Shown here in pieces: positions 26,705 through 36,498 of a stretch of DNA of 64,000 bases. The stretch is taken from contig NZ_RYFW01000003.1 of NCBI RefSeq assembly GCF_004138335.1, positions 248,001 through 312,000 on the forward strand, written 5' to 3'. Position numbers and translations under genes: made by a program. This DNA comes from Peristeroidobacter agariperforans (GTDB lineage: Bacteria; Pseudomonadota; Gammaproteobacteria; Steroidobacterales; Steroidobacteraceae). The notes beneath the pieces are model-generated. The model made no database searches. It saw only the letters and a program-made list of their open reading frames with translations, and was not told where the DNA came from. Position 1 is the stretch's first letter; each line of letters begins with the position of its first letter.

Positions 26705-28561
26705 ATGTATCAATTCGCCAAGTGGAAATACTGGCTGATCATCATCGTGATGGTGGTCGGCACGCTGTTCGCGTTACCCAACGTGTTCGGCGAGGGGCCG
26801 GCGCTGCAGCTGTCGCGCAACGACCGGGCGGCCATGGACCAGGCCAGCAAGGACAAAGTGCTGAGCCTGCTGGATGCCGACAGCGTGCCGGTCGAAGCTT
26901 CGTATACCGAAAAGGATCGCCTGGTCCTGCGCTTCGCGGACGCGGAGACTCAAAGCAAGGCGCGTGAAACCATCGCCAAGCGAGGCAACGGCGAATTCCT
27001 GGTCGCGCTTTCGACCGCTTCACGCGCGCCGGACTGGATGCGCACCATCGGCTTGAAGCCGATGAGCCTCGGCCTCGACCTGCGGGGCGGCGTGCACTTC
27101 GTCTATGAGGTGGACACGATAGGCGCGGTGGATCAGGCGATCGATCGTATGGAGCGCGACGCCCGCGCGACGCTGCGCGACAAGCGAGTTCCTTATGCCT
27201 CGGTGACGCGAGTAAACGAGTCGGTTCGCGTAACCCTGCGTAGTCAGGACGATTTGACCGCGGCGCAGGACGCTCTGCGTTCGCCCGACGGCAGCATTCT
27301 GCTGAATACTTCCGATAGCGCCGCAGGCCCCGTGATCGAAATGACGATGACGCCGGCCGAAGTCAAACGACGTCAGGACGTGGCCGTTCAGCAGAACATC
27401 ACGACGCTGCGCAACCGTGTCGACGAGTTGGGCATCTCCGAGCCCATCGTCACTCGGCAGGCCGTCAACCGTATCGTCGTGCAATTGCCGGGTGTGCAGG
27501 ATCCGAACGAAGCGATCCGCGTGCTGGGCGCCACCGCGACCCTCGAGTTCCGCCTGGTCGATGAGACCAACAATCCTTATGAAGCCGCCCAGACCAAGCG
27601 CGTTCCCATCGGCTCGAAGCTGCTGAATACGCGCGACGGCCGGCCGATCCTGGTCAAGCGCGACATCATCGCCACCGGCGAGCAGTTGTCGGACGCAAGT
27701 TCCGGTTTCGCCGAAGGCTCGCCCCAGGTGAACGTCGTGCTCGATTCGCGCGGCGGTCAGTCGATGATGGAAGCGACGCGCGACAACGTCGGCAAGCGCA
27801 TGGCCGTCGTCTACATCGAGAAGAAACAACTGGCCGAAGGCGAGCGGTGCGAAGGCACGCGCAACGGCGCGTTGTGTACCGAAGAAGAGGTCATCAGCGA
27901 CGCGACCATTCAAAGCGTGTTGTCGGATCGCTTCCGCATCACCGGCCTGCAGGCGACCGAAGCCCGCGAGCTGGCGCTGTTGCTGCGTTCCGGCGCGTTG
28001 GCGGCTCCGCAGACCATCGTCGAGCAGCGTTCGGTCGGTCCGAGCCTGGGTCAGGACAACATCGATCGCGGCATTCGCGCCATGGCCATCGGCCTGCTGC
28101 TGACGTTCGCGTTCATGGCCGTGTACTACCGCGCGTTCGGCTGGATCGCGAATCTGGTGCTGCTGTCGAACCTGGTCCTCACGGTCGGCCTGCTCTCGAT
28201 GTTGCAGGCATCGCTGTCATTGCCCGGCATCGCCGCCGTCGTGTTCCACATGGGTATCGCGGTCGACGCGAACATCCTGATCTACGAGCGTATCCGAGAG
28301 GAGCTGCGCAACGGCAACTCGCCGCTGCAGTCGATCAACGTCGGCTTCGAAAAGGCGTTCGCAACGATCGCCGACTCGAACGTCACGACCTTGATCGCCG
28401 GCGTCGTGCTGTTCGCGTTCGGCACCGGCACGATCCGCAGCTTCGCCATCGTGATGACGCTCGGCATCATCACTTCGCTCTTCACATCGGTTGTCGGCAG
28501 CCGCGCCCTGGTCCACGCGATCTGGGGTAGCCGCCGCAAGCTCGATCACTTGTCTATTTAA
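26705..28561 (+). CDS. secD: protein translocase subunit SecD
   Basis: This 618-residue protein has one N-terminal transmembrane helix, a large periplasmic P1 region with the GLDLRGGVHF motif (about residue 120), and five C-terminal membrane helices of the RND type (from about 455). With SecF it uses the proton gradient to help pull proteins across the inner membrane. It lies 12 bases upstream of secF. Confidence 0.97.
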   Translation: MYQFAKWKYWLIIIVMVVGTLFALPNVFGEGPALQLSRNDRAAMDQASKDKVLSLLDADSVPVEASYTEKDRLVLRFADAETQSKARETIAKRGNGEFLVALSTASRAPDWMRTIGLKPMSLGLDLRGGVHFVYEVDTIGAVDQAIDRMERDARATLRDKRVPYASVTRVNESVRVTLRSQDDLTAAQDALRSPDGSILLNTSDSAAGPVIEMTMTPAEVKRRQDVAVQQNITTLRNRVDELGISEPIVTRQAVNRIVVQLPGVQDPNEAIRVLGATATLEFRLVDETNNPYEAAQTKRVPIGSKLLNTRDGRPILVKRDIIATGEQLSDASSGFAEGSPQVNVVLDSRGGQSMMEATRDNVGKRMAVVYIEKKQLAEGERCEGTRNGALCTEEEVISDATIQSVLSDRFRITGLQATEARELALLLRSGALAAPQTIVEQRSVGPSLGQDNIDRGIRAMAIGLLLTFAFMAVYYRAFGWIANLVLLSNLVLTVGLLSMLQASLSLPGIAAVVFHMGIAVDANILIYERIREELRNGNSPLQSINVGFEKAFATIADSNVTTLIAGVVLFAFGTGTIRSFAIVMTLGIITSLFTSVVGSRALVHAIWGSRRKLDHLSI

Positions 28562-28573
28562 GAGAGCCCCGCA

Positions 28574-29509
28574 ATGGAGTTCTTTCACAAGGTAACCAAG
28601 TACCCGTTCATGCACACCCGCAAGGTGTGGTACGGGGTGTCGGGCGTGGCGATCATCGCGTCCATCGTGCTGCTGTTCGTGCACGGATTGAATCTGGGCA
28701 TCGACTTCACCGGCGGCGTGGTGCTCGAGTTCGCGTATCCGAAGGCGGCGAACATCGAGCGCACACGCACGGCGCTGCAGGAGGCCGGCTTCCACGAAGC
28801 CCAGGTGCAAAACTTCGGCGACGAGCGCAGCGTCGCGGTGCGCCTGCTGCCGACCGACGGACAGGACGTGAATCAGGTCAGCAAGGCGGTGACTGACGCG
28901 CTGAAGAAGACCGATCCCGAGGTCGAACTGCGTCGCGCCGAGGTGGTCGGTCCGCAGGTCGGCGAGGAGCTGACCAATCAGGGCGGCCTGGCGATTTTGT
29001 TCACGTTCGTGTTGATCGGCATCTATACCTGGTGGCGCTTCCAATGGAAGATGGGCGTCAGCGCCATCATCGCGACCTTGCACGATCCGTTGATCATCCT
29101 GGGCTTCTTCGCCGTCAGCGACATTCCGTTCGACCTCGCCGTGCTGGCCGCGATCCTGGCCGTCATCGGCTACTCGCTGAACGACACCGTCGTGGTGTTC
29201 GATCGGGTGCGTGAGAATTTCCATTCGATGCGCAAAGCCAGCCCCGAAGAAGTCATGGACGCCTCGATCAACCAGACGCTGTCGCGAACCATCATCACGT
29301 CGGGCGCCACCCTGCTGGTGGTGGTCGTGCTGCTGATCGAAGGCGGCGAGACCCTGCGCGGCTTCTCTTGGGCGCTGACCATCGGCATCCTGGTCGGCAC
29401 GTATTCCTCGATTTACGTGGCCGGCGCGCTGGCCCTGGACATGAAGCTGTCGGCGCTCGACCTGATCGAGCAGAAGAAAGACACCTCCGAACTCGACGCT
29501 TTGCCGTAA
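28574..29509 (+). CDS. secF: protein translocase subunit SecF
   Basis: The 311-residue protein shows the SecF pattern: first helix, GIDFTGG motif (about residue 40), short periplasmic domain, and five more transmembrane helices, with the conserved VIGYSLNDTVVVFDRVREN segment. It partners the upstream SecD. Confidence 0.97.
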   Translation: MEFFHKVTKYPFMHTRKVWYGVSGVAIIASIVLLFVHGLNLGIDFTGGVVLEFAYPKAANIERTRTALQEAGFHEAQVQNFGDERSVAVRLLPTDGQDVNQVSKAVTDALKKTDPEVELRRAEVVGPQVGEELTNQGGLAILFTFVLIGIYTWWRFQWKMGVSAIIATLHDPLIILGFFAVSDIPFDLAVLAAILAVIGYSLNDTVVVFDRVRENFHSMRKASPEEVMDASINQTLSRTIITSGATLLVVVVLLIEGGETLRGFSWALTIGILVGTYSSIYVAGALALDMKLSALDLIEQKKDTSELDALP

Positions 29510-29574
29510 CTCCCTTGGAACCCCAGGCCCCCGTGGCGGATACCGCAATAACGACAGCAGCAGCGGGCTGAGCC

Positions 29575-30561
29575 ATGAGCTTGATGGTCTGGGTGGTCTT
29601 CTTCGCACTGTATCTGAGCGTCCTGGCGCTGGATCTGGTGGTGCTGCACCGGGAGTCGAAGGAGATGAGCGTCCGCCAGGCGCTCGGCTGGACGGTTGTC
29701 TGGATCCTGGTGGCGCTGTCGTTCTCCGCGCTGGTGTACGGCGTCTACGAGCATCACTGGTTCGGCTGGCGCACCTCGCCCGACGCACCGAGCGGTGCCG
29801 AAGCGGCGATTCAGTACATCACCGGCTATCTGCTCGAGTGGTCGCTGTCGGTCGACAACATCTTCGTGATCGCGATCATCTTCACGTACATGAAGATTCC
29901 GCCGCAGTTCCAGTATCGAGTGCTGTTCTGGGGCATCGTCGGCGCCATCCTGCTGCGAGGCGCGATGATCGCGGCCGGCGCGGCGCTGATCCATTCCTTC
30001 GACTGGATGTTCTATGTCTTCGGCGCGATCCTGCTGCTCTCGGCGGCGCGCATGCTGAAGAGCGAAGAAGAGCAGTTCGACCCGGGCAAGAGCGTGCTGG
30101 TGCGGCTGGCGCGCCGAGTTTATCCGGTTACCGACAAGCTCGATGGCGAGCGCTTCTTCACGATGGTCGATGGCGCCCGCCATGCGACGCCGCTGTTCGT
30201 GACCTTGCTGCTGGTCGACTTCGCCGACGTGGTGTTCGCGGTCGACTCCATTCCCGCGATCTTCGCGGTGACCCAGGAGCCGTTCATCGTGTTCACCTCG
30301 AACGCGTTCGCCATCCTCGGGCTGCGCTCGCTGTACTTTGCGATCGCCGGCCTGATGATGATGTTCAAGTACATCAAGTTCAGCCTGATCTTCATCTTAG
30401 GCTTCGTCGGCGTGAAGATGATGCTGCACCATCATCTGGAGATCCCGCACGCCATCTCGCTCGGTGTGATCGTCGGGTTCCTGGCGATCGGCGTCGTGGC
30501 GTCGTTGTGGGTGTCGCGGCGCGAGGCTGCGTCCGGCACGCCCGACCTGCGCAACGATTGA
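29575..30561 (+). CDS. TerC-family membrane protein (Alx-like)
   Basis: The 328-residue protein has about eight to nine transmembrane helices and the TerC-family acidic motifs within membranes (WSLSVDNIFVIAII and LVDFADVVFAVDSIPAIFA). Length and motifs place it with the Alx-like branch, which is linked to manganese export and alkaline response. A second TerC-family gene follows 31 bases later. The gap upstream (65 bases after secF) is too short for a yybP-ykoY manganese riboswitch. Confidence 0.9.
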   Translation: MSLMVWVVFFALYLSVLALDLVVLHRESKEMSVRQALGWTVVWILVALSFSALVYGVYEHHWFGWRTSPDAPSGAEAAIQYITGYLLEWSLSVDNIFVIAIIFTYMKIPPQFQYRVLFWGIVGAILLRGAMIAAGAALIHSFDWMFYVFGAILLLSAARMLKSEEEQFDPGKSVLVRLARRVYPVTDKLDGERFFTMVDGARHATPLFVTLLLVDFADVVFAVDSIPAIFAVTQEPFIVFTSNAFAILGLRSLYFAIAGLMMMFKYIKFSLIFILGFVGVKMMLHHHLEIPHAISLGVIVGFLAIGVVASLWVSRREAASGTPDLRND

Positions 30562-30592
30562 ATCGTGACTGTTATCTCGTGAGGTTCGGACT

Positions 30593-31348
30593 GTGGAATT
30601 CTTGACTGATCCCCAGGTGTGGCTGGCGTTCCTGACGCTGACGGCTCTGGAGATCGTCCTCGGCATCGACAACATCATTTTCATTTCCATCCTGGTGGGC
30701 CGCCTGCCGCCGGAGCAGCGGGCGCGGGGCCGCACCATCGGCCTGTCGCTCGCGATGATCACGCGCATCCTGCTGCTGCTGTCGATCACCTGGGTGATGG
30801 GGCTGTCGGATGAGTTGTTTTCGATCCTGGGCCGCGGTATTTCGGGGCGGGACCTGATCCTGTTCGGCGGCGGTCTGTTCCTGATCGCGAAGAGCACGCT
30901 CGAGATCCACGGCAGCCTGGAAGGCGCGCACGAAGAGCGCGAGGCTAAGGGCGGGGCATCGTTCATGTCGGTGATCGTCCAGATCGCCATCATCGACATC
31001 GTGTTCTCGCTCGACTCGGTGATCACCGCGGTCGGCATGGCCGACCATGTCGAGGTGATGATCGCCGCGGTGGTCGTTGCGGTGCTGGTGATGATGTTCC
31101 TGGCCGGCCCGATCAGCGATTTCGTCGATCGGCATCCGACCATCAAGATGCTGGCGCTGTCGTTCCTGATCCTGATCGGCGTGGCGCTGGTCGGCGAAGG
31201 CCTCGGCTTCCACATCCCGAAGGGCTACATCTACTTCGCCATGGCGTTCTCGGTGCTGGTGGAGATGCTCAACATCCAGGTGCGCAAGCGCGCGAACCGG
31301 CCTAAGGACGAGCCGGTTCAGCTGCGCAAGAAGCTCGAGGAAGAGTAG
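30593..31348 (+). CDS. TerC-family membrane protein (short, YgdQ/YoaE-like)
   Basis: The 251-residue protein begins with GTG and belongs to the shorter TerC branch. About seven helices carry the EIVLGIDNIIFISILVGRLP start motif and IIDIVFSLDSVITAVGM. It lacks the C-terminal CBS/CorC domains that some homologues have. It lies directly downstream of the Alx-like gene, so two paralogous ion exporters are probably co-transcribed. Confidence 0.9.
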   Translation: MEFLTDPQVWLAFLTLTALEIVLGIDNIIFISILVGRLPPEQRARGRTIGLSLAMITRILLLLSITWVMGLSDELFSILGRGISGRDLILFGGGLFLIAKSTLEIHGSLEGAHEEREAKGGASFMSVIVQIAIIDIVFSLDSVITAVGMADHVEVMIAAVVVAVLVMMFLAGPISDFVDRHPTIKMLALSFLILIGVALVGEGLGFHIPKGYIYFAMAFSVLVEMLNIQVRKRANRPKDEPVQLRKKLEEE

Positions 31349-31369
31349 GAAAGCAACAAAGTGTTGCGA

Positions 31370-31681
31370 TCAGGCCGCGCTGCCCCGGCCTTGCCTGTTC
31401 TTGCGATCCAGATACAAGTTGTAGAGCGCGACGAACAGCGGGAAAAGGTTCGACATGACTCCGACGGAGTCGTTCTTGCCGAAGATGAAATAGGCGAGCA
31501 GCAGCACGCTGCCGGCGGCGCTCATGTACCAGAACAGGGTGGGCATGACCGGCTTGCCGTGGGCCTTCGAGGCGGCGAGCTGGACGAACCAGCGGCCGGC
31601 GAACAGGAACACACCGGTGTAGCCGATGAGCTTCCACGGCGTGACCGTGACTCCGAACATTACGGTTAAGACATTATTCAT
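31370..31681 (-). CDS. small membrane protein of the lipid-A-disaccharide-synthase N-terminal (LAB_N) family
   Basis: From the ATG at 31681 the protein has 103 residues and three transmembrane helices. It includes WKLIGYTGVFLFAGRWFVQ and MPTLFWYMSAAGSVLLLAYF, as in the LAB_N domain that occurs fused to or beside glycosyltransferases. An alternative start, MFGVTVTPW, is seven residues further in. The gene stands alone, convergent with the TerC gene and without lipid A genes around it. Confidence 0.75.
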   Translation of the reverse strand: MNNVLTVMFGVTVTPWKLIGYTGVFLFAGRWFVQLAASKAHGKPVMPTLFWYMSAAGSVLLLAYFIFGKNDSVGVMSNLFPLFVALYNLYLDRKNRQGRGSAA

Positions 31682-31932
31682 GGCGGCCGACGGTCTCGAC
31701 TCTGTATGCAACGAGCGTTGGTGCATGACTTTACAGATATTGTCCCCATTGTGGTGCCAGGGAATGCCTCCGCGGCCCACCTCGGTGCGCAGACGTTTCT
31801 GGCGTCTTCCTGTCTCAGGTCGGGTGACGTTCACTGCCGGATGCGCCTATGATCCGCTCCGCACGGGGAGCGGCTGTTCCACCTTGATTGCGGTCTAACC
31901 ACTGGCACGACAGACCCGAGGAAACCGACATA

Positions 31933-33468
31933 ATGAATTGGCGTATCAAACCTCTCGCATCGATTCTCGAGAGCGCCGAGAAGAAATCGCTGACGCGCAC
32001 CCTGGGCGCGTTCCAGCTGACCATGCTCGGCATCGGCGCCGTGATCGGCACCGGTATTTTCGTGCTCACCGCCGAAGCCGCACAAAAGGCCGGTCCCGGC
32101 ATGATGATGTCGTTCGTGATCGCCGGCTTCGTCTGCGCCGTGACCGCGCTGTGCTACGCGGAGCTGGCGGCGATGGTGCCGGTCTCGGGCTCCGCCTACA
32201 CGTACTCCTACGCCGTGCTCGGCGAAGTGATCGCCTGGATGGTGGGCTGGGCGCTGATTCTCGAATACGCCGTCGCGGCGAGCGCGGTCTCGGTCGGATG
32301 GTCGAACTACTTCGTCGGATTGATGGAACGATCCTTCGACATAGACATTCCCGCGGCCTTCACCAGCGGCATGCACGTCGGCGGCATCATGAACGTGCCG
32401 GCTGCGGTTATCGCCTTGCTCGTGACCAGCCTGCTGGTGCTCGGCACGCGTGAGAGCGCCACCGTGAACGCGATCCTGGTTGCCATCAAAATCGCGGCGC
32501 TGACGCTGTTCATCATCCTGGCAGTGCCGGTGATGAGCATGGAGAACTTCGAGCCGTTCTCGCCCAACGGCTTCATCGGCGAGATCTCCGGCATGGGCAT
32601 CGCGGGTGCCGCCGCTTCGATCTTCTTCGCCTACGTGGGCTTCGATGCGGTCTCGACGGCGGCGGAAGAAACCAAGAATCCTCAACGCAACATGCCGATC
32701 GGTCTGATCGGCAGCCTGGTGATCTGCACGATCTTCTACGTGCTCGTCGCCGGCGGCGCGGTGGGCTCGATCGGCGCGCAGCCGGTGATCGATCCGGCCA
32801 CGAATCTGGCTTACGAGCCGGGCAGTGCGGACGTAGCCATCGCGTGCCGTCAGCCGGAGAACGCCGACAAGCTGGTGTGCAGCGGCGAACCGCTGGCGCA
32901 TGTGCTCGATCAGATCGGCTGGAAGAAAGTGTCGCAGTTGATCGGCTTGGCCGCGTTCCTGGCGCTGCCCTCGGTGATCCTGATGATGCTGTTCGGCCAG
33001 ACGCGCATCTTCTTCTCGATGGCGCGAGACAAGTTATTGCCGTTCAATGAGCAGCTTACGAAGATTCATCCGCGCTTCCACACGCCGCATGTGGTGACGA
33101 TCGTGACGGGCCTGGCGGTGACGGTGTTCGCGGCGTTTTTCCCGGTTGGCGTGCTGGCGGATCTTTCGAATAGCGGCACGCTGTTCGCGTTCCTGACGGT
33201 GGCGGCTGGTGTGATGATCCTTCGCAAGCGCGACCCGGATCGTCATCGCCCGTTCCGCGCCCCCGGCGTATGGATCGTCGCGCCGCTCGCGATGGCGGGC
33301 TGCGCGTTCCTGATGTTCTCGCTGCCGCTGCGCACGCAGCTGACATTCTTTATTTGGGCCGGCATCGGCCTGCTGGTGTACGCGGTGTACGGCTACGGCC
33401 GCAGCCCGCTCGGCCAGAACGGGCACAGCAACGGCAGCACCAAGCAGCCCGCGCCCGTTCAGGACTGA
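31933..33468 (+). CDS. APC-superfamily amino acid permease
   Basis: The protein has 511 residues from the ATG at 31933, which is preceded by a GAGG ribosome-binding site. It has about 12 transmembrane helices and the APC signature GIGAVIGTGIFVL in helix 1. Similarity is to the cationic amino acid transporter/YfnA branch. A proline-containing hydrophilic loop (about residues 285-330, with two Cys) sits between helices 7 and 8. No amino acid metabolism genes adjoin it, so the substrate is open. Confidence 0.92.
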   Translation: MNWRIKPLASILESAEKKSLTRTLGAFQLTMLGIGAVIGTGIFVLTAEAAQKAGPGMMMSFVIAGFVCAVTALCYAELAAMVPVSGSAYTYSYAVLGEVIAWMVGWALILEYAVAASAVSVGWSNYFVGLMERSFDIDIPAAFTSGMHVGGIMNVPAAVIALLVTSLLVLGTRESATVNAILVAIKIAALTLFIILAVPVMSMENFEPFSPNGFIGEISGMGIAGAAASIFFAYVGFDAVSTAAEETKNPQRNMPIGLIGSLVICTIFYVLVAGGAVGSIGAQPVIDPATNLAYEPGSADVAIACRQPENADKLVCSGEPLAHVLDQIGWKKVSQLIGLAAFLALPSVILMMLFGQTRIFFSMARDKLLPFNEQLTKIHPRFHTPHVVTIVTGLAVTVFAAFFPVGVLADLSNSGTLFAFLTVAAGVMILRKRDPDRHRPFRAPGVWIVAPLAMAGCAFLMFSLPLRTQLTFFIWAGIGLLVYAVYGYGRSPLGQNGHSNGSTKQPAPVQD

Positions 33469-33479
33469 CCGCTCGGAGT

Positions 33480-33553
33480 CCGGCGGCTCTGCCTTCGGCA
33501 GAGCGCCGGGCCCGATGAATTGAAAGTTTAGTTCCTCCCGCTCGGGGAGGAAC
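33480..33553. terminator. two hairpins between convergent permease and suhB genes
   Basis: The first stem (33480-33509) pairs about 12 bases with one bulge around a CTTCG loop. The second has perfect 9-base arms at 33531-33539 and 33545-33553. They lie between convergent genes and could end transcription from both sides. T tracts are weak, so they are assigned by position. Confidence 0.5.
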
Positions 33554-33613
33554 GGGTTACGAGAAGAAGCCGCCTCGGCTTGTTGCCGGTGCGGCTGGCC
33601 GGGGCAAGCGCTC

Positions 33614-34417
33614 TCAGGTCAGTTCCGCAGGAACGTGGGGCGCCAGCAACTCCAGCAAAGGCGCATGCACCTTCGGCGTCCCCGCCAGAATATTCCCGCC
33701 CTGTTTATATTCCGTGCCTTGAAGCGAACTCACCAACCCACCGGCTTCAGTAATCAGCAAAGTTCCGGCGGCAGTATCCCAAGGCGACAACCCGAACTCC
33801 CAAAACGCATCGAGCCTGCCCGCCGCCACATAAGCGAGATCCAGCGCCGCGGCGCCCGGCCGGCGAATGCCCGCAGTTGCCTGCGTCACTGCCTTGAACA
33901 TGGCCATGTACTGATCGATCCAGTGCAGATTGGTCCGATACGGAAACCCAGTCCCGATCAGCGCTCGCTCCAACCCCACGTGCGGGCTCACACGAATCCG
34001 CCGCCCATCGAGCTGCGCACCTTCACCGCGCGACGCCGTGAACAGCTCCTGTCGCAGCGGGTCGTAAACGACCGCATGTTCCATGCGCCCACGACGCTGC
34101 ACGCCGATGGAAACGGCGAACTGCGGAAAGCCATGGAGATAGTTGGTGGTGCCGTCGAGCGGATCGATGATCCACACGAATTCGCTGTCGATCGAGCCGC
34201 CGTGCGAGCCGCTTTCCTCGGCGAGGAAGGCGTGATCCGGGTAGCTCTTGCGCACCGTATCGATGATTTCCATCTCGGCCTGGGTGTCGATCTCCGAGAC
34301 GAAATCGTTCTGCCCCTTCTGGCGGATATCGAGGCGGTGTACGCGGTTCATGCCACGGACGATGACTTCACCGGCACGGCGGGCGGCACGGACGGCAATA
34401 TTGAGCAAAGGCTGCAT
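33614..34417 (-). CDS. suhB: inositol-1-monophosphatase family protein
   Basis: The 267-residue protein carries the metal-binding motif WIIDPLDGTTNYLHGFP, a Glu-rich EESG motif at about 67-70, and the C-terminal WDTAAG box of inositol monophosphatases. Its divergent position beside trmJ is the same as suhB in Escherichia coli, where SuhB also takes part in rRNA antitermination. Phosphatase function is certain from motifs; the antitermination role is inferred from synteny. Confidence 0.93.
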   Translation of the reverse strand: MQPLLNIAVRAARRAGEVIVRGMNRVHRLDIRQKGQNDFVSEIDTQAEMEIIDTVRKSYPDHAFLAEESGSHGGSIDSEFVWIIDPLDGTTNYLHGFPQFAVSIGVQRRGRMEHAVVYDPLRQELFTASRGEGAQLDGRRIRVSPHVGLERALIGTGFPYRTNLHWIDQYMAMFKAVTQATAGIRRPGAAALDLAYVAAGRLDAFWEFGLSPWDTAAGTLLITEAGGLVSSLQGTEYKQGGNILAGTPKVHAPLLELLAPHVPAELT

Positions 34418-34536
34418 GGAAAGACGACCTCGACGAACGAGCCCGGATCCAACGCGGATCAGGGCAGGGGGCAGGGAGTGGTAAAGAGCGAGACGGCGGC
34501 GTGCCGTCCGAAGGGACGCTAGAATAGCGCATTACG

Positions 34537-35271
34537 ATGAGTATTCGTGTCGTCCTGGTCGATCCAAACCACCCCGGCAACATCGGCGCGGTGGCCCGCG
34601 CCATGAAAAACATGGGGCTGAGCGAGCTGCACCTGGTGCGGCCTAAGGCATTCCCTCATGCGGAGGCGACCGCGCGGGCGTCGGGCGCCGACGACGTGCT
34701 GGATGCGGCCCGGGTGCATGAGGAATTCGACGACGCGATCGCCGACTGCGGCTTCGTGGTCGGCACCAGCGCCCGCAAGCGCTATCTGAGCTTCGATCTG
34801 GTCGAGCCCCGCGAATGCGCGCAGCTCGTGGCCGAGGCGGCGCAGGTCGGCAATGTCGCCATCGTGTTTGGCTCGGAAAAGTTCGGGCTGAGCAACGATG
34901 AGCTGTCCCGCTGTCAGCGGCTCGTGACCATTCCGACCGCCGGTGACTACGCGTCGCTGAATCTCGGGATGGCGGTGCAGGTGATCGCATACGAAATCAT
35001 GCTGGCGACGCGGGCCGACGCGCCCACGCCGCAGCCGCCCGATGTGCCGTTCGCCACCGCGCGTGAGATGGAATTGCTGTATGAGCACGTCGAACGCGTG
35101 CTGGAAGAAATCGACTTCCGCGACCGCACCGGCGGCGGCCACTTGATGGCGCGCATCCGTCGCTTGTTCAACCGTTCACGGCTCGATCAGAATGAAATGA
35201 ATATCCTTCGTGGCATTCTCACCGCCGTGCAATCGCGCCGGCGCCCGGCTGGGAAAACCGCTTCCTCATGA
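34537..35271 (+). CDS. trmJ: tRNA (cytidine/uridine-2'-O)-methyltransferase TrmJ
   Basis: The 244-residue SPOUT-type methyltransferase has the N-terminal VLVDPNHPGNIGAVARAMKNMG motif region (positions 6-27), VFGSEKFGLSN and the trefoil-knot SAM-binding end IPTAGDYASLNLGMAVQ. TrmJ methylates the ribose at position 32 of several tRNAs. The stop overlaps the cysteine desulfurase gene (ATGA). Confidence 0.94.
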   Translation: MSIRVVLVDPNHPGNIGAVARAMKNMGLSELHLVRPKAFPHAEATARASGADDVLDAARVHEEFDDAIADCGFVVGTSARKRYLSFDLVEPRECAQLVAEAAQVGNVAIVFGSEKFGLSNDELSRCQRLVTIPTAGDYASLNLGMAVQVIAYEIMLATRADAPTPQPPDVPFATAREMELLYEHVERVLEEIDFRDRTGGGHLMARIRRLFNRSRLDQNEMNILRGILTAVQSRRRPAGKTASS

Positions 35272-36461
35272 CGCCTTCACACAAATCATCTTCCCCGGCG
35301 ATTTATCTCGATTACGCCGCCACCACGCCCGTCGACCCACGCGTTGCCGAGCTGATGATCGAATGCCTGCGCCCCGAGGGCGCGCACGGCAATCCATCGT
35401 CGGGGCACACGTTCGGCACTCGCGCTCGCTCGATGATCGAAAAGGCGCGGCAGCAAGTGGCGGCAGCGATCGGTGCGCGCCCGGAATGCATCATTTGGAC
35501 GTCGGGCGCAACGGAGTCGGACAACCTCGCGATCCTCGGCGTCGCGCGATTTCATGCCGATCGCGGCCGTCACGTTGTGACTTCACGCACCGAGCACAAA
35601 GCTGTGGTCGATGCGTTCAAGCAGCTGGAGAAGGAAGGCTTCGAGGTCACCTGGCTGAAGCCGGGCACCGACGGCATCGTGCGACCCGAGCAGGTTCGGG
35701 AAGCGCTGCGGCCGGAAACGCAGCTGGTGTCGCTCATGCACGTCAACAACGAAACGGGCGTAATTCAAGATGTGGCCGCGATCGGCGCGATCTGTCGCGA
35801 GCGAGGCGTCGCATTCCATGTGGACGCCGCGCAGAGTGCGGGCAAACTGCCGATCAACGTCGAGGCGATGAATATCGATCTGTTGTCGCTGACCGCGCAT
35901 AAGGCTTACGGCCCGAAGGGCATCGGTGTGCTGTACATCCGTCGCAGGCCGCCGCTGGGATTGCGGCCGATATCGTATGGCGGCGGCCAGGAAACCGGAC
36001 TGCGCTCGGGCACGTTGCCGACGCATCAGATCGTCGGCATGGGCCTGGCATTCGAGATCGGCGAGCGTGAACGCGAGGCCGATGTCACGCGCCTCTCGGC
36101 GCTTCGTGAGCGGTTGCTGAAAGGGCTGCTCGCCATCGGTGGCGTCGAGCTGAACGGCCATCCCACCGAGCGTGTTGCCGGCGTGCTCAATGTTTGTTTC
36201 CACAATGTCGAAGGCGAGAGCCTGCGCTTCGGGCTGCGTGAGCTGGCAGTGTCGTCGGGCTCAGCCTGCGCGTCGGGTTCGGACGAAGCGTCGTATGTGC
36301 TGCGCGCGTTGGGCAGGAGCGATCAATTGGCGCAAAGTTCGATCCGGTTCAGCTTGGGGCGCTTCACGACCGAGGACGACGTCGATCGCGCCATCGCCAT
36401 CGTGAGCCGCGAGGTCGGGCGGCTGCGCGCCCTGGCTCCGACATCCACACCGACTCCCTAG
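35268..36461 (+). CDS. iscS: cysteine desulfurase (IscS/NifS family)
   Basis: This 397-residue PLP enzyme has the Schiff-base lysine in LTAHKAYGPKG and the catalytic Cys in the SSGSACASGS loop. It removes sulfur from cysteine for iron-sulfur clusters and thio-modified tRNA. It holds the iscS position after trmJ, but no iscR precedes it. Sequence details around the C-terminus are NifS/IscS-like, and it may be specialised for the unusual IscU-like protein encoded next. Confidence 0.88.
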   Translation: MTPSHKSSSPAIYLDYAATTPVDPRVAELMIECLRPEGAHGNPSSGHTFGTRARSMIEKARQQVAAAIGARPECIIWTSGATESDNLAILGVARFHADRGRHVVTSRTEHKAVVDAFKQLEKEGFEVTWLKPGTDGIVRPEQVREALRPETQLVSLMHVNNETGVIQDVAAIGAICRERGVAFHVDAAQSAGKLPINVEAMNIDLLSLTAHKAYGPKGIGVLYIRRRPPLGLRPISYGGGQETGLRSGTLPTHQIVGMGLAFEIGEREREADVTRLSALRERLLKGLLAIGGVELNGHPTERVAGVLNVCFHNVEGESLRFGLRELAVSSGSACASGSDEASYVLRALGRSDQLAQSSIRFSLGRFTTEDDVDRAIAIVSREVGRLRALAPTSTPTP

Positions 36462-36498
36462 CTTCTCGCGAAGCGAGCAGCGTCCTTGGGTCATCCGC

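Noticed and set aside
29510-29574. yybP-ykoY manganese riboswitch before the Alx-like TerC gene
   Set aside because: Only 65 bases are available and no matching fold was seen.
28217-29788. 523-codon open frame on the minus strand opposite secD/secF
   Set aside because: An antisense shadow with low-complexity Arg/His/Asp composition; secF is unambiguous on the other strand.
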